The position numbers and the translations under genes are program-made. Source: Lineus longissimus (lineage: Eukaryota; Nemertea; Pilidiophora; Heteronemertea; Lineidae). Taken from it: DNA of 64,000 bases. The stretch lies in the NCBI RefSeq assembly GCF_910592395.1, contig NC_088308.1, positions 11,735,001 through 11,799,000 of the forward strand. Reading direction: 5' to 3'. The first letter of the stretch is position 1. Every line of letters starts with the position of its first letter. Under the pieces are notes generated by a model. That model did no database searches, had not been told where the DNA came from, and worked only from the letters and a program-made list of their open reading frames with translations. This document shows positions 12,440 through 23,000 of this stretch, one piece after another.

Positions 12440-12712
12440 TCGCAAAGCAGATTTCTGTTCTGGAGCAGGTGCCTGGCCTACATGTACATTGCTTCTTTTC
12501 CTGAACCTGTACAGCAGTGCATTGTGGCGGTTAAATAGGTTTAAGGGATGTATCTGGTTATCATCATCGATTATATCTATGGTATAAATAAACATTATCT
12601 CATCCCTAAATTTAAGTTTGCTGTAGTTGTTTTTGGCAACTCCACCACAAATGCGACATATCTGATGCAGAATTTTGTAATGAATCTCTGTAGACATGGT
12701 AGAATCCAACAC
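12440..12712 (-). pseudogene. N-terminal part of the LINE-interrupted repeat protein
   Basis: The 99-codon frame ending at 12413 starts with a CRICGG motif followed by IDIIDDDNQIHPLNLFNRHNALLYRFRKRS. This resembles the N-terminal zinc-binding region of RAG1-like and KDZ-associated proteins (C-x2-C ... HP...C..C), although the later cysteines are replaced here. The frame runs into the LINE leader. The matching C-terminal pieces resume beyond the LINE at 7640. The joining is inferred from domain order, strand and position. Confidence 0.45.
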
Positions 12713-12889
12713 ATACTGGTCAGAGGATGTTTCTGAAAAAGTTGCAAAGATAACCCCTTAGAGATTCATGTGATCTTTGCAGGTCTATGCCTACCAGTTT
12801 GAACCATTACGCATAATCGGGAGAGGTCGCCTTCCTCCGGAAAACCGAGACGACAACTCAAACTGCTCAGGATTTTCTCTCAGGGACAT

Positions 12890-13105
12890 CCCCATTTCGC
12901 CTACACCCATTTCGCCTACAAAATTTACCCATTTCGCCTACTCACCATTTCGCCTACTCACCATTTCGCCTACTCACCATTTCGCCTACACCAATTTCGC
13001 CTATTCACCATTTTGCCTATTACCCATTTCGCCAACTCACCATATCGCCTACTCACCATTTCGCCTACACTGACCCATTTCGCCTATTACCCATTTTGCC
13101 TACAA
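12890..13105. repeat. 16-bp minisatellite (catttcgcctactcac)
   Basis: About a dozen variable units of catttcgcctactcac / cccatttcgcctac lie head to tail on the plus strand. The same unit recurs in reverse-complement orientation at 15243-15520, so the two arrays form an inverted pair about 2.1 kb apart. Confidence 0.9.
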
Positions 13106-13106
13106 A

Positions 13107-13215
13107 AAACTGGCAACGAGACATCATGGGTTACGTCGATGCTGTTAGGCATATCATATGAACAAGAAATTGTGTCATGGACCTGTGTGTAGACTGTTTG
13201 AGCATTGAACCAGTG
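13107..13215. repeat. Direct repeat, copy 1
   Basis: The block catgggttacgtcga..gctgttaggcata ... gacctgtgtgtaga.tgtttgagcattg recurs at 14281-14390 in the same orientation with clear but imperfect identity. It starts exactly where the minisatellite ends, suggesting both belong to one repeated structure. Confidence 0.75.
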
Positions 13216-13426
13216 TTTCATAAAGTGAAAAGTGTCGGAACACTTGTACATGTATCTAATTTTTTCATTATTATCACATGTGCGATCTTATAAATCTTAT
13301 AAGCCCCCCTTCTTAGGAGGGGCTCTTAAGATACACGTGTGTGCGGGAGTATATAATGAATGATGAGAAATAAAGAGAGTAACTATTGTATATCCTACAA
13401 ACAATTTTTTTTGGTTTTTCAAAATG

Positions 13427-13486
13427 GCGCTGAATTAATAAATCAGACCAGTTGTAGCGCTGAATTAATAAATCAGACCAGTTGTA
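13427..13486. repeat. 30-bp tandem duplication
   Basis: The unit gcgctgaattaataaatcag(acc...) is present twice in succession (13427-13456 and 13457-13486) without a mismatch. Confidence 0.9.
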
Positions 13487-14126
13487 ACAGGTTACGAGAA
13501 CATCTAATTTAAATCTTCATGGGAATTCGCCACATATGCCTAAGAAATTGGCCAATTATATTAATATTAACATTTTTATGAGAGAAATATCCGTCCTAAA
13601 TAATGACAGAAAACGGCGGTTTATTTCAATTTTGTGTCGAAATGGTCGAGGTCACGTGACATAAACAAAACAATCGCACACACCCGTCCAAAAAAGGCAC
13701 TTTAAGAAAAACAAATACGTTTTTTCAGCTTCAAACCACACTGACGACTAAGTTATATTGGTCTACTGCCCAAATCTGAAGTACCAAAATGAATCACAAA
13801 CTGGAACTAGCTCTATTTAGCAAAAGTTACGTGAAAAATTCAGGTGAGCGACATACTGCACCCTAGCGGCCATTAATTAAACTACTTTCAGCTGTCTGCT
13901 CCGGTCTCGTTAGGGAGTTTTTCCCAAATGTACGCGATGATGACGTGCCCCATTAACATGACGTAACATCTTTTTTAAAATGCGTTTCCAAAGTGAATGC
14001 ATGAGGACAACCCATTTGTGTCGTATATCACTGGAAACGCCCGATTCCCGTGAATAAGGACAATCACAATGTATTACATTACCAAAACAAAAATGTGTCG
14101 GAAGGAACTATGGATGGTCCCAACAT

Positions 14127-14153
14127 GGGGGGTTGGGGGGGGGGGGGGGGGTT
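14127..14153. repeat. G-rich homopolymer tract
   Basis: The plus strand reads ggggggttgggg followed by an unbroken run of G to 14151. A complementary C run is at 14684-14700. Such tracts can form quadruplexes and are prone to sequencing-length error. Confidence 0.85.
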
Positions 14154-14280
14154 TCCCCTCCATTGTACTGGGTAAAAACGTTACGCTATCGTAGGGGGGT
14201 TCGGGGGTGCTCCCCCGACCTAAAGGGGGGCTCACCAAGTCCTTGACTTTACATATTAAATTGAAGTTTTATAAATGTAA

Positions 14281-14390
14281 CCGCCAACGAAAGAGCATGG
14301 GTTACGTCGAAGCTGTTAGGCATATATAAACAAGATATTGTGTCCGGGATGGACCTGTGTGTAGATTGTTTGAGCATTGGACCAAATAAT
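14281..14390. repeat. Direct repeat, copy 2
   Basis: This is the second copy of the block at 13107-13215. Read on the minus strand, the neighbouring 14510-14316 frame contains QDIFLVELGF, which resembles the EDIFMV end of the HIRAN-like exon at 15.53 kb. It may therefore be a displaced coding piece; this is weak. Confidence 0.6.
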
Positions 14391-15240
14391 AGACTTGAGA
14401 TAGATCATACTTAATTTGTTTTCTTTCTTGATCACGACCCTGTAATGACCATTTGTAAAGCCAAGCTCCACAAGGAAGATATCTTGTAGGGCAGCGCTTG
14501 GTTGTACCAAGATGTAAAAAAACAGGCCAAGACTCTTGGGTTCTTCACTTGCAAATATTCATAATTGAAATGATGAAAAGCCCCCCCCCCTCGCCTTTAT
14601 AACCCCTTGAAAATGGAAGTACTAGTATGTCGGCAATTGACCCAAACACATCAATATCTACATGTTGAAGAGTGACCTTCCCTCCCCCCCCCCCCCCCCC
14701 ACCCCCCAATTAAGTGAAGTGAAGAGAGACAATACCAAAATTGAATATTCATAGGTTGGAGGTTCCAGACCTATCAATTAGACGCGAGTGTGTTTTCAAC
14801 TGTCAAGTGCTTATTTGGAGAGATATTGGAAAGATATTTGGTATGGCAAGTCTACAGATAATAATAAATTTTTTGATGAAAAAATAAATTTTGATATTTG
14901 GTAATTTGACAATAAGGGGCGTGTTTTGAGATTTGGCTGAAAACAGTGGAAATATCATGGTCTCTCAAATTTGAAGAAAAAAAATTCGCCTGACTGTCTG
15001 GAATGTCATATCCAAATTTCAGATTCACAACCCGAAGCATTATTTGATGCGAGGCGGTCAAACTGTGACAATTTAACTGCAAAAAGCTTAAAAAATCAAT
15101 GGTGGTCTTGTCTCAAGAGGCCGGGTTGGAATGATAAAGTATGGTAAAGTTTAACTGGGAAATATGCTATAATATGAAGGTAAAAAACCAAGCTCAACAA
15201 TTCGTAAAATTGTTCAAATGTCCAGCGCACACCACTCTTT
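14391..15240. other. No recognisable gene
   Basis: The stretch contains C-runs at 14580 and 14684 and otherwise AT-rich sequence. I see no supported gene; short minus-strand frames at 14852-15082 have no family features. Confidence 0.5.
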
Positions 15241-15242
15241 TC

Positions 15243-15520
15243 CTTTTTAGTAGGCGAAATAGTGAGTAGGCGTAATGGTGAGTAGGCGAAATGGTGAGTA
15301 GGCGTAATGGTGAGTAGGCAAAATGGTGAGTAGGCAAAATGGTGAGTAGGCGAAATGGTGAGTAGGCGAAATGGTGAATAGGCGAAATGGTGAATAGGCG
15401 AAATGGTGAATAGGCGAAATGGTGAATAGGTGAAATGGGGGTAGGCGAAATGGGGGTAGGCGAAATGGGTAATAGGTGAAATGGGTAACAGGCGAAATGG
15501 GTGTAGGCAAAATGGGGGTA
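15243..15520. repeat. 16-bp minisatellite, inverted copy (gtgagtaggcgaaatg)
   Basis: About 17 units of ggtgagtaggcgaaat and close variants are the reverse complement of the 12890-13105 array. The array abuts and interrupts the third exon of the HIRAN-like gene, whose reading frame continues through it as a repetitive HFAYSPFRLL peptide; that peptide is probably not real. Confidence 0.9.
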
Positions 15521-15523
15521 CAC

Positions 15524-16488
15524 CATGAAGATATCTTCATTGTGTAACATGTTATTGTTAACAAGAACACTGTAACAATCCATTCTCAATTTTGCCGCCT
15601 TGAAAAGAAGATGGTAAGCAACTATCAGCTTCGGTCCCTGATGGTCGTGCCTGAACCTCCCGGAGAATATGCAGTGTGCTGTGACTATGTCACCAGATTG
15701 CAATCCTCTGCTCACAATACCACAAATATTAGCTGGCATCCTTCCGATTGTACATTCCAAAACATCTTTGACCCTTTGTCTGGGTGGATGGTCGCGTGTC
15801 AAAGTATCGAGATCTATCTTGCCGTTGATCTCTTTGTTGGTTGGGGCCATGACCTTCACGGCGTAACGGTAAAATGGGTTGTCTGCCTCTCGCACGCAGT
15901 TCTTAACAAAATTTGGGTTTGGAATTGGCATTTTGTTGAAATGATGATAGCTGAAATGGGAAAAAGCAAAATACTGTTACATGATGGTCCAGAACATCCG
16001 AGGCCTGCTACCCCGAGTCGAAAACTACTTGGCTATAGGAGCGACGATGGATGGAGAATTTTTATTTTCTACAAGTAAATGATACCGATTAAAATTGACC
16101 ACCCACTGACTTCTTATTTTGCCAGAGACTTGGCATCTTCCTTTCATTGTAAGCACTATAAAGCTTACGGTTTGTATTCATGTTCAATGGGATAAAAAAC
16201 TAAATTTTCCTACCCATTAACTGTTGAAAGGAAGAACACGTTTCTGGTGATGTTTTTCGTTAAGTTGTAGATCATTGGTTTTACTAAGTCGAATTTTTGT
16301 GCCTTGCTTAGTTCTGTAATCATCAAGGTTCCCCTCTGTTCTGTAATTTCTGAAAAGAATATGATGAATTAAAGTGATGTACTCGCAAAACACCTCAAAG
16401 TCGACACCCGAAAAATTTCATGACCCTGATTAAAACGAGTTCTGCACATCCGCAAAGAAAACATCCTGGAATATGACTCACCATTCAT
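15524..16488 (-). CDS. HIRAN-like domain protein, three exons, 3' end disrupted
   Basis: Three minus-strand exons join in frame: 16488-16482 (ATG AAT G, donor GTGAGT), 16349-16214 (acceptor TTTTCAG, donor GTAGGA) and 15951-15524 (acceptor ATTTCAG). The joined frame has an upstream in-frame stop and no internal stop. The core reads VREADNPFYRYAVKVM, then IGRMPANICGIVSRGLQSGD and later GPKLIVAYHLLF. This pattern (R-E-x-x-N-P-x-x-x-x-A-V-x-V ... IGxxPxxIxxxxxxxLxxG) is that of HIRAN domains, which in HLTF bind DNA 3' ends. Here the domain stands alone without a helicase. The end is lost in the minisatellite; a GT donor at 15523 is possible. Whether it is a host gene or transposon cargo is open. 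Confidence 0.55.
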
Positions 16489-16499
16489 GATTCTGTGGG

Positions 16500-17515
16500 C
16501 CACTTGATGACTGGCGAAATCGATGGCTAACTAAATGGCCACAGTATAGCGTGTCTTGACCAGGCGCATTCTCAGATTTAGGCGCCAATGCTGTCACCCA
16601 AAATTATTTGTTTGAAAATGATGTAATTAACACTCATTTTCCCCACTAATTAATCGGGGATAATCAGATGATGGATGATAATTACATAATCTGTCAATCC
16701 CAAATGTAAATTTCGTCTCCAGACCCTAATAAAGGGATTAAATAGTACTAAACTAATGCCTTCTTCGAATAGCACATTTTCCGAATGTACCTATTGATAA
16801 GGGTCGATGATTTCAAGCGTTGCCTTAGAGATGCATATCTCCCGCCTCTGCAATGTGCTTTTTTACCAGACCTCATTCCCTCTCTTAGTTTCGAAGATAT
16901 ATGCGTATAGTAGGGCCTACGCTATGATTGAGCTTGCCACAACGCTGAACTCTTGAAAGAAGGTCACCTCTCGGTCTAAAACGTGATGGTCCAGACTGTA
17001 GGCCTGGGCTATTTGTTCATAACTTGAAAAAAAATCGTAGTTTCATTGTGAAAGATAACTGGCCATGTCTGGTGGCCTATGTTAAGTAGAGCTGCCCTTC
17101 ATAGTGATTTGTATTGAATATAGTTCAAATTTCTAAATTGAAATCAGACAACTTTTTGGGACTGGATTCAGTAGAATATTTGGTACTGATTTAAGTCCAG
17201 CATTTGGGACAGATTTCAGTCCAGTGTTTTGGATTGAATTTATGTTCACTGGACTGAATTCAGTCCCATTCTTTGGGTGTGGCCACTTTATCCCCATTAT
17301 AAATTATGTTTAAACAAAAATAGACAATGGATTCTTTGATTTTATTATCTGTTATAAAGCTACAATACTTTAACTTCATTGTTAACCTAAAATCCACTCA
17401 ATTTAACATGGAATTTACAAGAAATCGGTGTGTAAATACCTACCTCCAGACAAGTCCATTTTCCATGTGTTTTTCAAAAAGGGTTTGACAGAAAGGTGGC
17501 AGCACTGAATGTAGG
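16500..17515. other. No recognisable gene
   Basis: This is AT-rich sequence with a short cluster of gg(a)ctga(a)ttcagtcc-like words at 17160-17270. No gene or mobile-element end was recognised. Confidence 0.5.
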
Positions 17516-17518
17516 TAA

Positions 17519-17745
17519 TAAAGGCACTGGAAAAAAGGCACTGGAAAAAAGGTACGGAAAAAAGGCACACGGTAAAAAAGGCACTGGAAAAAAGGCACTA
17601 GGTAAAAAAGGCACTTCGAAAAAAGGCACTAGGTAAAAAAGGCACTTGGTAAAAAAGGCACCGGAAAAAAGGCAACAGGAAAAAAACACTAGGTAAAAAA
17701 GGCACTGGAAAAAAAGGCAAAATTGAAAAATGGCACCAGAAAAAA
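17519..17745. repeat. Minisatellite of aaaaaaggcact(agg/gg)
   Basis: About 13 units of roughly 14-18 bp (ggcactaggtaaaaaa and ggcactggaaaaaa) occur in a row. A stray unit (gaaaaaggcacaagg) appears at 18349. The 109-codon minus-strand frame over the array is a translation artefact of Phe-rich repeats. Confidence 0.9.
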
Positions 17746-18598
17746 TGTATGGGAAATCTCTACTACATAGATAAAAAATAAAAATAAAAAATTCTATGAG
17801 CATTTCTATGTGTAGTGGTTTTTTACATCAACAGAATACTGGGTGGTCCAAAATAACGGAATGGCCTATTTTCAGTACCCTCCGACCAGAAAAACTAGCT
17901 TGGATAGGCAGGGAATCCTTATAAAAAATGATACAAAGATCATCCGATTTGGTCCAGTAGTTTAATCAAATTAGATTCAGGGTTCCCTCACCAATAACCT
18001 ATTTCTACAAGATACAATAGTTTATCACAAGAGTGGCTATTGACATTTAGTAAAACATTCTTGATGAGTCTCATTGCAGTTTTATTGGTGAGAAAGACTT
18101 GGAAGCCCATTACATATCAAATGAGTTCTTTCATTTATATACCGGTAGTGATATTGAGTTAAATCATAAAGCCTGCTAAATAATCAAATCAGATAAGAGG
18201 GTTTCCTCACATCTTTTTACAACATATGTACATGTGAGATTGGCAAGTGTTCCGAGTCTTGATGCGTTACAGGGTACCCAAAGACAGTTACATTGTTGAA
18301 AAAGCCCTGTATTTCAAGCAGCACAACAAGTTATGACAAAATCCACCGAAAAAGGCACAAGGTGTAAAATAAATTGACAGAATGATGCATGACAACAAGT
18401 GACCAAATGATCGTTTGAAAACCCCAGAAGAACATATATATATACATTATTAAACGAGCTTCATTAAACAATCACATAAAATGGGATCAGATGTTTAACA
18501 AATAGTTAAATCAAAGTCTGTGTTGGCACATGGAGAAATGTTATTTCAGTTGATCGATTCGGCACATGACACGATATTGTCAATTCGAATACAATGTC
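17746..18598. other. No recognisable gene
   Basis: I see no supported coding region. The sequence may be the 3' flank of the MULE element that follows, but no terminal inverted repeat was identified. Confidence 0.45.
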
Positions 18599-18617
18599 CT
18601 ATGCCACGTAGGAATCG

Positions 18618-19433
18618 CTACATGGTCTTTGTTCCTGCATTGTAGTCCACACACAGGTTCTGCAGCCGCCTCTGATGCTCCTGTACTGCGCGACGCACTT
18701 GTTTCCTAGGTTGGTTGCCGATAGTGTTTTGTGCGAGAACGGTGCGAACGCTTTGTTCCTCGAGCTGCAGGTTCTTGATAAACTTCCAAACAGTTGGATG
18801 CGTGTGGCCGACCATATGCGTGAATTTATTGTTCCATGCTTCGCACACGTTGTTTGTTCGTGGATCATCCCCGAGCGTGGTCTCATGCACGTTCCAGAGT
18901 TTTGGGGGAAAAGTCGGTTGGCCTCTTCGAAGGTGAATTGCACCATCTGGTGCACGAACATTTCTGTAGGGGCCTGTAACGTAAGTGGTATCAAAGTAGT
19001 CAATCAAGTCATTTGCAACTGCTGGAGCGATGCGTCTGATGTGGGCCATGCCGTTTTCTACATCCTCAAGGGGCAAAAAGGCCAGGCCGTCAAGCATCCC
19101 ACAGAAGTGTCTGACTTCGTCCTGCTCCTTGTACAGGTTTACGAGTCCCAGTTCTTGGATTTTCCTCCACGTCGACTGTGTCAGGTGATAAAAGCATCCT
19201 TTTATCTCTGTATCATCTCCAATAACATTGTTCAAGGCGTTAAAATCGATCATACATATTCTAGGGCTGGGGGTATGTCCGAATGCATCCACACATTTAC
19301 GAATAATTGTCCTTAAAAGTTCATTGTAAGTGTCCATTGTTTTTCGCTGAAGCAAAGCAGCAGCCGATAGCACGTTCACCTCTCCAGCTGGAACACGGAT
19401 TATGTAAACTTGCATGAAGTTCTTTGGCGACAA
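18618..19433 (-). pseudogene. MULE-family transposase, catalytic core, N-terminally cut
   Basis: The frame of 271 codons matches the MULE (Mutator-like, Phantom/FLYWCH type) core: SPKNFMQVYIIRVP, then KGCFYHLTQSTWRKIQELGL, which includes the conserved C-x2-H-like helix, and LWNVHETTLGDDPRTNNVCEAWN at the end. The upstream segment with the first catalytic Asp (normally in DGTFK) is absent; at 19436 the sequence switches to the 270-bp repeat that bounds the BEL/Pao element. A FLYWCH fragment on the same strand at 35.4-35.8 kb may be the missing N-terminus, but this is unproven. Without the first Asp it cannot be active. Confidence 0.75.
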
Positions 19434-19435
19434 GA

Positions 19436-19705
19436 CCAGAAAAGTTCACACGACCCGTAATTCCTTTTTAATGTTCGGTAAACTGTAAGAAAACCATTTA
19501 ATTTTTAATCATTAACAGGTATAATGTACAGGTATTGGCTAAGAGAAAACTGAACAGAATATAATTTGAGAAATGCAAGTTTAAATAACTCACCAATTCG
19601 TGGCTAGTTTACTGGGTAAAAAATACACCGCTCCAATGGCATGGCAGAAGACTAACTAAAATAGGTTCCCTCATGTGCACTCACAGCTCAGGCCCAGGTT
19701 AATTA
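19436..19705 (-). repeat. 270-bp direct repeat, candidate 3' LTR of BEL/Pao-1
   Basis: It is the same length as 32981-33250 with 5 mismatches seen (about 98% identity). Its position on the 3' side of the BEL pol fits a long terminal repeat. It does not begin with TG and end with CA, and no target duplication is evident, so boundaries and identity remain provisional. Confidence 0.55.
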
Positions 19706-20072
19706 TATAAGCAATCTCATTAGGCCTACTATTATTACAGCAAGTCAGAAACTCCACAAGGGCCTGAGCCATAACTGGAACAAAAAGGGGACCAAATGTA
19801 AAATATAAAAAGGTAACTTAAAGAAAAAGTAATTTGAATAAATATTGAAAGTAAACCTTCACAGCCACCCCCCTGACAGCGTTGTCTGACAACGGTGTCT
19901 GAACAACTCCAAATGTGAAGTACTTCAAACTTATATACATACCGGTATTAAACTATATACAACACGTGTTTATCATATGATTACTTTTTGACATTCTATA
20001 ATTCAAACAATATTATCCTGTTCTACCAATCAAACTATCATTTAGAACAGTGTGACAATTACATGTAACTTT

Positions 20073-23000
20073 CTAAATCTTTGTCTTCGCTTGTTCAAGG
20101 AGACATAGCCTTGCTATAGGTCGCATCAAAATTCCATCTTTTGTTTTCACTTTCACAACTCGTCCATCTGCGCTAGGACAGATTTCAACAACTCTGGCAA
20201 GGGGCCAATTTCCACGAGGTTCATTATTGTCATTCAGCATAACTACATCGTCAACACTGAGGTTGGGAACATCATCAGTCCACTTTGGAGTAATAGTCAA
20301 TGTAGGCAGGTAGTCTTTTTTCAAACGACGCCAAAAATGGTCTAAGAGAACTTGTGTTTGGCGCCATCTTTTTCTACTACACATATCGTGTGAAGTGTTG
20401 TTTGGAATGCCAAGTAAGAAGTGAGCAGGAGTTAAGGGTTCCAAATCATCAGGACTAGAACTAACATGAGTCAAGGGACGGCTATTCAAAATAGCCTCAA
20501 TTTCACAAAGAAACGTGTGGAGGGTATCTTCAAAGACACAGTGATTTGTCAGGACAGCATCGAGCGAACGCTTGACTGAGCGTACTAATCGCTCCCACAC
20601 GCCGCCCATATGTGGCGCCTTTGGTGGAATGAAATGCCACTCGATACTTCTTTCAGCGAGACTCTTATGGATGTTGTCCGAATCAATACTAGCTATTACC
20701 TCCTTAAGCTCCCTGTTTGCTCCCACGAAGTTTGTGCCGTTGTTGCTATAGATATGCCTAGGTGAGCCACGACGAGCGATGAACCTTCTAAGTGCTAAAA
20801 TGAATGCATCAGCATTCAGTGAGGATGCTAATTCTAGGTGGACAGCACGAACTTACAAACTAGTGAGGAGACAAACCCAACGTTTCTCTCGACCACGGCC
20901 CCGCTTCGCCATGATTGGTCCAAAGTAATCACAACCTGTATTATACCAGACAGAATTCATTTCAAAGCGAGCCAACGGAAGCTGAGCCATCTTTGGCACC
21001 CTAGATATTATGCGACAAGCCTGAATTACACTTTTCACACGTGCACGAGCGCGCGTGATCCAGTATGTTTCGCGTAACCTAGCAATAGTGAGCTCAGCGC
21101 CTGCGTGATTTACGCCAATGTGTATTTTCAGAATCAACAAAGTGGCTATTGGATGCTTGCCAGGGACAATGATTTGATGCTTACTTTCATATGGAAAGGG
21201 AGCATTGGTCAAGCGACCACTGATCCTCAGAACACCATCAACCATTACCGGAGTCAGTGATTTCAACAAACTGTCACGTGGTAATTCTTTACCCGTGGAG
21301 AGTGCCGAAATTTCATTCTCATAGTATTCGAACTGTGCACATTTGATCCAATAAGTTGTCGCTGCCTCCAGTTCAGAAACTACCATATTACCACTGCGAC
21401 GAACCTGGTTTCTCAAATTATGACAAAAGCGCATGCACCAAGCAGTCACACGCAACAATCGAGGCAAGTTTGAGAAGCTGGATACATCAGCAAGAGGAGT
21501 CTCGTGAACAACCAGAGCGACAGAGACTTGCTTCAGTTCTCTGTCATTCGATTCCAACACGGGAACATACAGCTGTTCCGGCCACTCGTTTAACCAAAGA
21601 AACTCTGGACCACGAAACCAACGGTGATCAACACTCAAATGATGCAACTGAAGACCTCTAGAACAATCATCAGCTGGGTTCAAGACACCCGGTACAAACC
21701 ACCATTGAGTTTTTTCTGATTTGGATCTTATCTCAGACACACGGTTTGCAACGAATGTCCTGAGCCTTTTGGATTCCCTGTAAATGTATTGAAGCACAAT
21801 TAATGAATCTGTCCAAAGGAACGAACTTCTGATATCAAGATCCAGCTCTCTCAGAACAGTTTCATGCAACCTCATAGCCAACACAGCACCTTGGAGTTCA
21901 AGACGTGGCAACGTAAGACATCGGTCCTTCAGAGGAGCAACCTTAGTTTTTGACATGACAAGAGATCCGTACAATTCACCACTTTCTGATGATACAAACA
22001 AGTATGAGCAGGCCGCGAACGCAGACTCAGACGCATCACAGAAGGTATGCAACACGAACGTTTCCGGGTCAAACTCACATGGCCAGTAATATCGAGGGAT
22101 ATGAAGACCCGGGAGCTCACTTAGCTCTTTACACCATCGGGTCCAATCACTGGAGTCCGCATCACTTACAATGTCATCCCAACCGTAACCTTTCTCGCAG
22201 AGACTTTTCTTTACCAACTTTGCCCTGAGAACAAACGGTGACAACAAGCCCAAAGGGTCAAATACGGAACTGATTTTGCTCATGATTCCTCGTTTGGTGC
22301 AGACATTTTGAATCACAATTGACTCGAAGCAAAACACATCCGATTTCATATCACAATTGATACCAAGTGTTCTGCGAGAGTGCGTACCATCCAGGTTCAA
22401 ATCTACAACCATTGAGATTCCCAGGCTATCATCCAGATCTTTCAAAGCGTTCAAAATTTCTGGACAATTTGAAGCCCAAGCTGTCAATTTGAAACCACCT
22501 GAAGCAGTGATCTTAATTAGCTCCACAACAAGATCAATGGCTCCTTCAATTGTACATTTGTAAAAAGCTTTCAGCATGTCATCAACATAGAAGTTGTGCA
22601 ACACAGTATCATTCACCAAGGGACTAAACTCATCGATGTGGTCCAACGCACAGCGGCGCAAGCAGTAGTTGGCGCAGCATGGAGACGATTTTGCACCGAA
22701 TATGTGCACGACCATTTGGTATACATCAGGAGGATCATCACTTTCTAAGTCATCTTTCAAAGAAACCTGAGAGCATACCTGTCATCTTTGGGAACCAAGA
22801 CCATGTGAAACATACTTTCTACATGGGCGGAGATTGCTATGGGACCACATCTAAATCTCATCAAAATTCCGATCAAATTATTTAGCAGATCAGGACCTAC
22901 TAACAAGTGATCGTTCAAACTAGAACCTGCATACACAGCAGCAGCATCTAACACTACTCTCAATTTGTCTGGCTTTTTTGGATTGACAACTCCATGGTGT

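Larger units (their letters stand above)
7645..12440 (-). mobile_element. Non-LTR retrotransposon (LINE) with 2A motif
   Basis: ORF1 (coiled coil plus RNA-binding-like domain) precedes an ORF2 with AP-endonuclease and reverse transcriptase, all on the minus strand. The 3' end is ...gaaataaag followed by a (TA)n tract at 7649-7669, so it ends in a microsatellite rather than poly(A), as in the CR1/L2 and RTE groups. The 5' end lies near 12440, where an ATGGCGGCG-containing leader meets foreign coding sequence. The clade is unresolved: the L1-type ORF1 plus FADD reverse transcriptase fits several APE-type groups. It is inserted in the repeat protein at 5.6-7.64 kb and 12.44-12.71 kb. No target duplication was recognised. 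Confidence 0.8.

Noticed and set aside
12890-13105. Possible CRISPR-like array
   Set aside because: Units are contiguous 16-mers without unique spacers, and the context is eukaryotic; it is a minisatellite.
15194-15523. HFAY/SPFRLL-repeat protein as extension of the HIRAN-like gene
   Set aside because: The repeat peptide coincides with the minisatellite and is probably an accidental read-through; only the part up to 15524 is supported.
17474-17803. 109-codon Phe-rich protein on the minus strand
   Set aside because: It is the translation of the aaaaaaggcact minisatellite.
19436-19705. Calling the 270-bp repeats definite LTRs
   Set aside because: No TG...CA ends, no target duplication and no clear polypurine tract, so they are listed only as candidates.
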